A stretch of DNA of 64,000 nucleotides, taken from positions 54,065,777 to 54,129,776 of the forward strand of contig OX439050.1 of assembly GCA_949317995.1 (NCBI GenBank), read 5' to 3'. The translations under genes and the position numbers were made by a program. Positions 22,901 to 34,900 of the stretch are shown here, piece after piece. The notes under the pieces were generated by a model that searched no databases, was not told where the DNA came from, and worked only from the letters and a program-made list of their open reading frames with translations. The stretch is from Acholoe squamosa. Its lineage: Eukaryota > Annelida > Polychaeta > Phyllodocida > Polynoidae. Within the stretch, counting starts at the first letter, position 1. The number at the start of each line of letters is the position of its first letter.

Positions 22901-25900
22901 CTGCAAAATGAAAATCAGAAGTATCAAAATTTTAAAGCATGCTTATCATATTCTTGCATTCTTGCAATTAATTCAAACTTACATTCACTGGATAGCTTAA
23001 GGGTTACGAGAATTGTCTCAGTTCAATCAAACTTGATACGGCTTAGATATATATTAGCACTGTTTGAGCTTTAACTCCATTTCTTAATCGTAAGCCACAG
23101 TAATTAAAATTGAATGTTGTGGATGAAATCCCTATAACAATTTCAATAAATCATGTACAAACCCCATTTTTCACCAACTAGAACAGGGCAGCCAGCATGT
23201 CTTACTCTTCTATCCATTGTGCCATTACGATAAAAGTTGTACCAGAACGCTGCAGCATTCTGAAACACATTGTATCTTGAAATACATGGCATACTTCTGT
23301 TACATATTTCAATATTCACACTGAACACAAATGCTTGGGGCTTTTTTAAATCCATGCTGCACCTTCTACACTGTAGAAAAAAATGTTGTCAACAACAAAA
23401 CGATGGAATCATCATCCCAAAATTGCCAGACATTTTCACAGAGACTCCGTGTACATTTGTGTACTACTGTTCTGGGTCTTCTTGTAAAAAAATTAAACTG
23501 CTTCCCTGCCATACAACTATGGTGGTTCACTATTCAATTTTACGAGGATTCCTGGCTGATTCAACAGTTATTTTTTACTATGTGGTCTCTATGTTTAGCA
23601 GAGGATGCTGAGTAGTATTTGTAGTACAGAATGTTCCCAAAGGGATAAACAAAATATGCACACACAAGTCTCATAGTGAATGTACAAGTGGGATTCTAAA
23701 TATCAACATTATATGTAATGTTTCATTGCCATTAGTTTGTAGCTGGGAACATACACACCACCTAGTATCCAAATTTGGCATTCCCACCAAATGTACATAT
23801 GTTTATTACGAGTCACCTACATTCATTCTACTTCTATCTTTCGGAGTGAAAGTACCATCCCACCCTCCCAATCAGAGTGTTAGTTTTAAGGTGTGTATTT
23901 TGTAAATTGAATGTCTCAAAAAAAAATGTTACAACTTTATTTTCAATTTGTTGTCTTGTGTCATTTATCTGCGTTAATTATTTTATAATCATGTAGACTG
24001 AATATGGGCAATGTTACACTGTATAAAATTGAAGAAACTTCATTGGTCGATCTGCTAACTGTGATAGATTTATGGGCCGTGTCTATCATGGGAAGTAAGT
24101 TCTAAGTAATAGAATTACTAACCTTCACTGGGGTTAGGTAAAGATTGAGATGCGGGAAAACAGTGGCGCCACCTTCTTCCACATCAGATAACTGGAATCA
24201 AACAACAATTTAAGGCAATGAACATCAAGGTAAAGTATCAGCCAGTGTAATACCAGGTCCTCAAAGTGCTGGGGTAAAAATATATTGAAAGGTTCAAATT
24301 CACGATGATATGTTTCTTGAATGAGTGCTTGTTTTGAATAAGGGCCTAGGTCTAGCCAGCTTGAAATAAACAAGCACCCTGACGCTTATACCTAGACAAA
24401 GGTACACAAGAATTAGTCACCACTGAGAGTTATCACACAAGGCGACCAATGAGGACCCGAACGCTAGATGGGGCTTCAAGGAGTCTAGGTAAACGCGATC
24501 CCACTTTTCTTACCTGGGTTTCTACAGGTAAAAAACATGTAAGAATCCTGGGGTCACACTTACCTGGACTCCCTGAAGCCCCATCTAGTGTTAAACAGAT
24601 CTCGGGTCCTCATTCAAGTGCTCCTTTGTATTTATCTCAAGTTGATATACAAATAGATACCATTGGTAGAATAGATGCTTTTAAAACTATATAGCATTAG
24701 TACAGAAATAAGAAGAATGGTTAAATAATTTTTATTCCACAACCAAACAAAGCCAAAAAGACCCCAAAAAACAGAAAGTGGGAGGTTTCACAGGAATGAC
24801 CCATAGATACCTTCTCAAAGATAATGACCTATTACTCTATTGCAATTGATACATCTAACAGTATTGATCGGTGTCACTATAATAATTTTATGGTGTACCA
24901 GCGCCTACGGCGCTGTGATAATTGACAAAAAGTTATCACATTTTTAAATCCTTTTGCAGAGAATACTCTTTAAACATAAGATTTAATCGTAAGCTTTGCA
25001 GCACATAAGATTAGAAATATTACAATTTACGAAACTGAGACCAACTTCTAGTTCTTGTTTTAACCAAAGGTAGGTTATGGGAGCGCAGGTGTAGCTGGTT
25101 ACTGACAGGTCCAGCAGAGAGTGAGATTGCAAATGTTGACAACATTGAATGAAAAAAAATCATCATTTGCAATTACTAAAGAATTTTGCCATAAGAGTTG
25201 AGGTAAACATTCTTGCTACATAATACGAAGTGTAGGCAATTTAAGAAAACTGTAATTTTAGGGGATCAGATTTTTGAAACCTAAGGTTCTAAGAAAGTGT
25301 CAATTTTGTGAGACACTACTTCCATTTTCACCCTTCTGGGGCCACCAACTCGATCTCGGTACCTTTTTAGAAGAAGTAGGTTAACAAGATAACTTCTGAC
25401 TGAAAATGTTAACGGTGATCCCAATATTTTAATCTGATATCTGTCTACAAATAGCCGAGTCAGCATCAGACCTCATAAACTTTTTGAAATCCATGGCTGA
25501 TATTGTTCCCCTACCCCCTACTTTCTGAAAATCCTGGATCTGCCCCTGTAGAACACATAATTTAGCACTTTTAGGCCAATATTCCCAATGTGTCCCTAGG
25601 GGTATATTGAGGACCATTATGTCGCTATACCAGGCTTGTGCCACTTGCTAATTTTTTACTTTCAACAATGTCTCAGTCATTTTCATTTTCAGAAGTTTAC
25701 AACACTGTCATTTGTCTGTCGAGATTGAAGCAAATGGAATTTGTATAACTCACTTGAGGGCAATATGACCGCCTCTCGATGTCAATAAAGACATCGATAC
25801 ACACAAAATGTCATTCCTATATTTATTTTTATATGTTTAAGGGATGCAATGAAATTCAACTGTTTAATCGAACCTTTGGACCAGATGCAGCCATGTTGGC

Positions 25901-28900
25901 CTTGACTGTTAACTTCTGGTTTGAGAGTGCTCCACAGAAAATATTATAGTTCTCAATAAAAGATTCATTAATTTTTTGCTAAATTTAAATTTCCCTTCAT
26001 CTTTAACTCTAGATAAGTCATATTTGTATTAAAATAAAGTTTACTAGACCATTACAACGCTTATAAAACATAATTTTTGTTTAAATGTATGCGCACACCG
26101 TTTCCTCTTTGTTCCTAGATAACCTACTGAGGATCTGGTAGGGGAGCAGACTCTCAGATTGACCCTTGACTTTGGTGGCTTCCACACTCTTCTACCTGTG
26201 TCTTAGTTAAACCCCCGTCCTCGACTCCGGTCCGCCCATACATATTTGCCTGAAACATCTGCTTGGAGAGTGAAGACATTCCCAGTCACTGAGTGCAAAT
26301 GAACCGAAACAAATTGAAATCATCATAGCCTTCCCGACTGAATTAAATGTCAATTTGCAAGATCATCCCAAATGTACAGCTAGCACTGGCTCAGGAGGTG
26401 AATATATAAGGTATTTAGCATGCCATACGGCCTATAATAAGTAATACACATCGATTTCTCAATGAATGTGGACCAAAATACTTTGTAAGTGTGGTCTGCA
26501 GACGACAGAAATAGCCCCTGTGTTTGTTGACATTCCTGCCCCATGTGATGAGGCCAGAAGAAGGGGTAATACAGAGAAAATGTCAAATAACTTTTTGGCA
26601 AATTCCCAATGCTTTAGTCTATGCGAGTTCAGAATCTTACTAAACACATAAAAATAATGCTTATTACATACTTACATAGAACATAAAGGTTGCAATTCTG
26701 TCACCTGTTCCTGCCAGAAATCCCTTGAAATCATCTACTGCCTTCGGGTTCTGTGGGTCAAGAAATAAACAAGAACTTAATGACTCAACCTTTTGTGAAA
26801 TATCATATACATTCTGGTAATCATACTGTTAGGGCTATATAGGCATCTGGGTAACCTCTGGGGATTTCTACCTGGCCGGAAGTAGAATGATGTCACACTA
26901 GAGACAAACATTCATGCCGCCTCTGTTCCTCAGGGACGTGGTGGGACCATGCTGTCACACACTTCCGACTGTTTTCAGATGAAATCTCATCTGAATAAAA
27001 ATCTTCCATTTAAGTTTCTATAAGTTTCAGATGATCTCATCTGAATGTAATTCAAATTCAGATGAGATCTGGCATATATCCTTGATCGTCTCTGCGGAGG
27101 GCCAGGTAAGTTCTTCGAGAAGTGACCCTTTTGCGCTATATAGATACACAGCCGAAGTTCTTGATTTGGAGCTAATTTACCAGATGCAATGCTCAATGGC
27201 TGGCCCAGAAAAAAATGGTCCACCATGCAGGCAGAGTGTAGAAGTTATTCAACTTTATGCCACAAAATCATCCCTTTCAATTGTAAAGGCAATCACAAAA
27301 ACCCATGTATGAACCTCCGAGCTAGCTACTACTAATAGTATAGCAGACAAAAGTTTGAATCAAAGTAGAATAGAAAGGGTGTTCAGCCTATTTTTAGAAA
27401 AAGGTAGAAAATTTAATTTTTTTCCCAGGAAAAGGACAGAGGAAACCTTAAGTAATTAAAAGCTAGTTTCATTTTAATTGAACTTCTTTTCCTGAAAGTG
27501 AGGGGTTTTGGACAGACAAACTAACCTATACTGGGAGATGGAGAGTGGTCTATGTCTCCAGTTAAGTTTCTGTGAATGTAGGGAGGTCCCTGTGTGTGCA
27601 CCTTAAGCACCCAGGTAGCAAGGATATATTGGGCTAATGTCAGCTTATATTGGGCCAATGTCGGCTTATATTGGGCCAAGCATGGACAAGCATGGCCCAA
27701 TGCTACATTGCTGATTGGGGGCTCTGCAGTTAGTAGGGCCTACATGAGCTATAGTAAAGGTAAACACATTCACTGAAAACATACATACAATAGCGGCAGG
27801 TTTTCAGTGCTGCAGTATTTGGGAGCCCAGGGGGTATCAAACTCACTATAAAATGTTAGGTTTTTCTTGTCCAATCAATTCTAACTTTTGGCAGTAGATT
27901 TTAGAGACACACAAATTTCAAATCTACCCTGCTGCATTTCCATTCTTATAAGCAATAACGCTGTTTTGGCACTTTTTTGGACACATTCAACTGTAGTTTT
28001 AATATTTTTTTATTATTTACACATCACATATAGTAATGTAGGCTTATATCATAGCCTTCCATTACAGGCACTTCTGGACTGATTTGTCCAATTTAGCCCA
28101 GCATTTTAGCTATGTCTGGACAGGGTGTTTTTGGAGAGCCATTAATTTCCACTACCAAAAGTGCATGCCTTCACAGACAGTGCAAAGTGGTCACTTCTCA
28201 CTTATTCATTAATATAAAACCTTGATTTTCCTATAGTAAACCTTTTGGAAAGTGACATGTATCTGTAGTATGAAACCATATGGCTTCCCATTCAGTATCG
28301 ATCTTCATGTTGTATATTTGAGGTAAATTCATAAATAGAAGTTTAGTCTGAGGAGAGGGGAAAATAGCTGAATGTCTGTGCCCTGTGAGCGCGAACTGAA
28401 CACCCTAGAATACAGCTAGACCTCAATATAATTGGATTGTTTAACACTGTGACAGACATAGGTGCGGCACTGCGGCCACTGATTGCCTTACCTACAATAA
28501 GTAACAATAACTTACTGTGTAGGAATCAAAATGTGGCTCGAATTGGCCTCCAATCCCATAGTTTACAACCTGAATACAAAAAGTAGAAGAACAGCAGTGA
28601 AAAAAAGTTGCAAAAGGATTCTTCCCTTCTTAGTGACTCCTATTTGTACCATATTGGCCTGTATAAGCGCCCGGGCACTCATTAATCTCAACCAGGCTCT
28701 ACCCCCCGCATGTATACAATACATAAATTATAGTGTAATCTGAAATTTCAATACCCCTGTACCCCTCGTGGTTATTCAAGACTGGCGCTCATTCAAGACC
28801 CCGGCGCTTATACAAACCAATACGGTAATTGGTTCTGCTATGCATGATTTCCGGAGGATATTATTGAGAAATGTCCTCAAATAGTATGTCCCTGTCCCTT

Positions 28901-31900
28901 TCTCCCAAAAACCACAAAACATGGATGGCTGCGGTACACTCCATTCATCTTCAGTGCAGCTATCTAGAGTGATAACCATAATATCCTGGCAGCAGTAGCC
29001 ACAATGTTAAAAATAGGTCTGTGAAAATAATGACTGATCTCTAGCAACTTTGGGATTAGGAATGTGCCTTAATTTTTTTTACAGTGCATGTTCCTTGTAA
29101 TTAGTAAAGGGCCTCCTTTATTAGTGATTAAATGCTATTTTATAACAAACACACCTGCAGGGGCTCAGCACTAGTAAATCTATTCCTCATAGTGGTCTCA
29201 AGTCCTGTGATGCCCTGTACCCTCAGTGCTAGGTTGGAGACAGGCTGAAGACCCTTGTGTTCAAACAGCCATGCACTGTAAAATAACAATGATATAGGTT
29301 GCCGTTTACATTGGCTAATATTCTGAATTCATACAATTGTAGTGGTTCAGATTTCTTTCAGCTAAAGCCTAATGAGAAGAGAAATTATCTTGGGTATGGC
29401 AACCAATGAGATAATTCACAAAGGAATAGACAACATGGCTATTCAGTTACATCATAGGTAAAATTCAGGTATACAAGCAATTATGGTCTATGCCACTGCT
29501 GGAGAAGTAAGGCGGATATTGGCATATATAATAATATAACACAGACTTTGGACCGGACTGGTTCTCCGGAGTGGCACGTACACACTGACATCAGCGACTT
29601 CCGGACCTGATCTCACAACTACATCTTTTCCTGGCATGTCACTCTATTTGCTGGTACCTACATGATCTCGCGAGAGATTCCGAGGTCAGGTCAGCGCACA
29701 CTGCTCAATATGGATTCTCGCTATAGGGGAAAGCCCTTGAAAATTAGACTAGTCATGTGACATCTGAACCGAACCCAATGCAAGTGCTGCTACCTGCATT
29801 AGAATCTCTCTAACAAATCCATTGATCTCAGTCTAAAGCCCAAACTCCACTAGGCGGGGTGGGCAGCAGCGTTTTCTGTGGCACAGGTTTTCCTTCGCTA
29901 TTGTTGACATTACATGTCAGTTTTGCGGGAATTCCATGTCAATATCGCGCCATTCAAGCACTTGTGTGGTCTAGAACAATGATTTTAGTGTGTCGTCTGT
30001 GATGCTGCCGCCCCTTGCAGCCTTGTGGAGCCCTGGCATATGTCCCAGAGGCATACGAATAACGAGTGTAATTAAACATGATATAAAATTATCGTTACAC
30101 AATTATAGCACAAAGAAATAATTATATTGCTTCCAAACTCACAATTTACTTATCCGTGTCAGTGATCCCCTCTGTGCACCTGGGTATCCAACTGTGGCTC
30201 GATACAACTGAAGCATATGGTTATAGGAGGATATCTATAATATCTAGACAAGCTTGCAAGCATTCATATTTTATTATGCCATTGACTCGAGTCAATGGTA
30301 TATTTAAATATATGGTAACTGGACCCAGATTCTGCTACAATGGAACGTAGAGAAAAATTACACACTTGCATTTGCAGGAATATTTTTTTGTGCACTACAA
30401 ATTTCACAAAGAGAGAATCTACATGTAATTCATTCAAAGCCACCCATAACTTGTGCTGATAGACCAGGTAGCTAAGATGTGTCATTATAGTAAAGTACAA
30501 ACAAAGAAAGTTGCGAGGAGGATTAACTAATAGTGCATACATGCCCATTTGTTGTTTAACTCATGCAGCAATGACATAGGACATAGACAATGACATGGAA
30601 CATAATGTCAATGGCAACATAGGCCAATGGCCTAAACGTAACTTTCATAATGAAGTGACCAGTGGTGAATAGTCAATAGCATGTGATTAAAAAGAAGTTC
30701 CTGGTTGATCAGTCTGGTGAATCAATGCTTCATTATCGGTTACTTTTTTAGAAATGCTTTGACTAAAGCACATGTATATCCTTCATGGATGACTTTGTCT
30801 AGCACTACTCTAATTTTAAGTTAAAAGTAGTATTGTGCAATTAAAGTTTATCAGGGTACTAAATTTTGATTTAGTTTCAACTCATTCACAGTGAGTTGTC
30901 CAGATATATGGATTGTACAGGAAAAGAAAAAAAAACTTTTAGAACTACATGGTAAAAGCTTTTGTTGAATCTGCCAAGAATCCTCATAAAACTGAACAGT
31001 GAACCACTGTAATTGTATTGCAGAGAAGAAGTGTAGATTTTACAAGAAACCTGACGTGGTAGTATGGTGGTAGAAGGAATCTCTGTGGAAATAACCATGG
31101 ATCTCTGGCAACATTGGGACAAGGAATCCGCAGGTAAAACAGCTGATACACAAAGACATAAAGGCATGCATCTAGATAAAAAGAGTCAACCTACACGTGG
31201 TGTAGCAAGCTTTTTGATTTGTTGTACCTCTGTGTTTGTGATGACATCGTAATACATGACAATCCAGGGGTCAGCACTGAGGACCTCCATCTTATAGGTA
31301 AGGTATGGTACGGTGTTAGTGTGATAGGCACACCACACATTGGACGTGAGGAAACTCTTTTTCTGTAACATCAAATTGAGACAAGTTACAACCTGTCTCG
31401 ATTGTCTGTATATAAACTGTCCATCCATACCCCATTGATATGATGACTAATCTTTTTCAGTGGATTAGCAGCAAAGTACATCAGTGATATACAGATTTAT
31501 TTGGAATGTTACAAGTCTTAGTTGAATATAAATCAATTCTCAGTTCATTAAAGCAGATTATGTATTTTGATTATTGGCACAAATTCTCAAAGTGGGGAGC
31601 TTTTCAAATTCTTGTCATGCATATGTATTCAATGACAATATGAAATACAATCAATGTTCAAGCCAATATCAGCGTGTATTAAATAAAGTGACAAAATTAA
31701 TTCCAATGCACAATTTAGAGTGGACAATCTTCCTTATATTTACTAAGAGCATGAACCCATCAATTTTCTCTAAATCTGAATTTGTGGGTTAAGTCGATTG
31801 CTTCCACAGGACAAGAGGTAGGGTAATAAAAAGACACAATAACAAAAAGCTCACCCAGGTCACCCCTTGACTGCAAATCTTTTCGTATCCCCGATTGAAC

Positions 31901-34900
31901 ACTAAAGCATCAGCTCGAACCTCGTCCCCTTCTCCTGAATCGTTCTTGGCGGCGATAGATGCCATGACCTGTGCTGCAGTTTTCAATGTTGTATTCTTTG
32001 TATCTGCAAAATAATTCAAAACTATGCAATAGACTTTATGAGAGAGTCTCATAGATGTCATCGTATACCAGATGAAATTTCCTTCGGAGTACAAAAGACG
32101 TACATCATCGTTTTAATGTATGATTTTAGTTCTTGTTCTATATCTAAAATTGTAATTAGACATGGTTGTGTGATTATAGCTTGAAAATATGGTATCTTCA
32201 ATGACCTTCGAAAATCATTTTGGCATAATTCTGAAGATACTTAGTGCTGGTACCTCTTTACTGCAGAATTCTGAATCTTACCTATAAGATATGCAAGATC
32301 CACATATTTCTTGGCTTTATTGAAATCGGCTGTCTGAAATAAAGTAGAGAATAGACACATCGACTATCATCACTTGTTCTAATTAATATTGATCAAATCT
32401 ATTCAATGGTCATTCCAAAAGAGGTACCTGTTGATGGTTTATAAGAGTATACGTTTATAAGTTCTTCTATTCTACTATGTGACATCGATTTAGACACTTA
32501 CTCGATTGTATGCCTTTCCAATGTGGAAATATAGTTCAGATTTGGGTACTTCATGAGAGGGGGTTTCTAATGCCTTTGTAAGCCAGTTAACAGCTGTAAG
32601 ATTCAGATTCCAATTGAGTGCAGCTACCCCCATGTCAAACATGTCTCTGTAAAAAAGAATTATAGTTGTGTTTAAACATAGGTCTAACATTAAATTAAGA
32701 AGTGGTCTTTTTTCAACAACAGGGGGGTTGGTGAAATTCTGGCGCGCGTGCCGCAAATTTTTCCATCCCCCCGAGGGGTCTGAAAATTTTCCATCCCCCC
32801 TTTTATTCTATTGTCCCGCGCGAGCTTTTTCGCTCAAATGGAGTGAAAATCTTTTTGTCCCCCCCTTAGAGGGGTCTGAATTATTTGTCCCCCCCCTAAT
32901 CCACCAAATCCCTGTTGTTAATAAATGACCACTCCTTTATAGTGAGAGTTGCATCTTGTATTGTTTTGAAAGAACTGTTTGATACCCCTTAGGGTCAGGC
33001 ATATTTTGCTTATGTTGATAGTCCACTTGGCCTCTGTCGCACGATTGAGCCTACATTTCCTATATGAATCAGCATTTCCTGGCCCATGGGACACTGGAAG
33101 TTCTTTGCTCCGTGTCCCTAAATTTAAACGATAGCAAAGTAAATGTAAAAGAAAGTGGACAGAGAGGTAAACAAACACATGTAAAACAACTTGTCTCATA
33201 GGTAGGGCTGATGCCTGTGTCACCTGATACCCAAAGTCCACTAGGCCCCATTTACGTGAATGACCCGTACAAACCCATTATGGAATCTGGCGAATGAGGC
33301 CTAGTGGACTAAGGTATTACAGCCGGTTTCCACCACCCGACATGGTCCCTCTATTGGCCGACAGCTCCACCTCGGCCGACAGGGCTGCCATAGGATTCAA
33401 TGGAGGGGCATAGCCTCTGCCGGCCAACTGTAGTTTTCATGATGGGACTATCGGCTGATACAGAGGCCATATTGGGTGGTGGGAAATGGGCCTAACTAGA
33501 CATCAGACATAACCCTGGAATGACTGTGTCTCCTATTGCACGATATTACAAGGCCTTAGCCTTTATTACATAATGTCAGGTTCACCTTTGATATCAGATA
33601 TGTAGTATAACGTTATGAATGCACAAAAATTCAAACTTACTTGGGATCCTAAGATCAAGTAGTAATTACAATCATACAGAAGCAGTACAAGTTTATGAAT
33701 GCATTACCACAAGGAAGAGGCTATCTATGTGCCGGAAGAGTACTTGGCTTTATAGAAGCTAAAAGAGCTCTGAGTGATTTGGGCTCTGTGGATATGTGGA
33801 GATCTGATTAGGATTTTCAGATTCACTAACACCCATAGTCCACTAGGCCTCTAAGGCAGGAATTGATATAGGAAATGTATGGCTCAATGGTGCGACAGAG
33901 GCCAAGTGGACTATCGATGTAAGATTACTGACTCTGAATAATATGACTTAACAAAAGATTAAGTCAATGCATATAAAAATGACCCCTTCCTAACTTGAAT
34001 CTGAGGAAGATACAGCTTTTTACTTCTGTGAACGAAAAGAAAGTCTAGCTAGATACCCACCTTCCATCTAAGGGTCGTAGAGCTTTATAGCCCCGCACAC
34101 TGCCCTCTGAGAGCGCGTCAATAGATAAGTTGTATGTGAGCTGAAGACGTAGCAGTGACTGTAGTGCTCCCTGCCTATCTGCTGCATTAGGAATGGGTGC
34201 TGGTAGTTTGAACATTTCAGCCTGGAACTCTAAATAGAATATAGCCTGATACAATTTATAGGTAGATTGTGAGAAATTGAGATATGCTGCACATATCTAT
34301 TCAATCGCAATGATACCATTAGGAATTTCGACCCAGAATACAGTAGCGCTTGACACTAGTTGCAGAACAGACATCTTTTTCGAAATGCCTAAAATCAAGA
34401 CCCAGAATGGAAGGTAATCTGCTTGGTTCATGTGCTAGAGTAGAAACCGGAGAGCTGCTATGTAAAGTGCCCTTGTCAAAAAGATGCACTCCTCAATGGC
34501 AGGGTTAAGGGTTGAGGGTTAACTTACAGGTTACTGGGGTAGACAGCTTCCCTGCTGGAAAATTATATCTAATAGCCCATGGATATCACACTATAACGTG
34601 TAAATTAAAACATTTGTGACACAATCTGTGAAAAGGGCCCTTAGTGCAGGGGGAATAAGGGCCCTTTGCCCAGTACATGTCACTGTTATTAAACCCTCCC
34701 TTTTTAAATGATTGCATTTTGGGCACTATCAGGAATAGTAACGATGATGTATACTCACCCCATAGGGCAGAGCCATCAAATATTTGGTCAGACAGAAAAG
34801 ACCAGTCCCTCACCAAGTAGTAGGCCGATAGAGGGTGTCTTAGAGCAGCTAGTTGTGTGGCAGCCTGTTTGGGCTCATCTCTCTTAGCCTTAATTAGCCT

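Noticed and set aside
31030-31090. Exon-like segment between ATTTCCACAG and GTCAG|GTTTCT on the minus strand in P4HA intron 7
   Set aside because: It encodes nothing P4HA-like and matches a dispersed repeat; the true exon 8 is at 30143-30207.
34221-34230. CAG acceptor at 34222 for P4HA exon 3
   Set aside because: It leaves exon 2 out of phase; the TTTAG eight bases upstream restores the frame and the family residue order.
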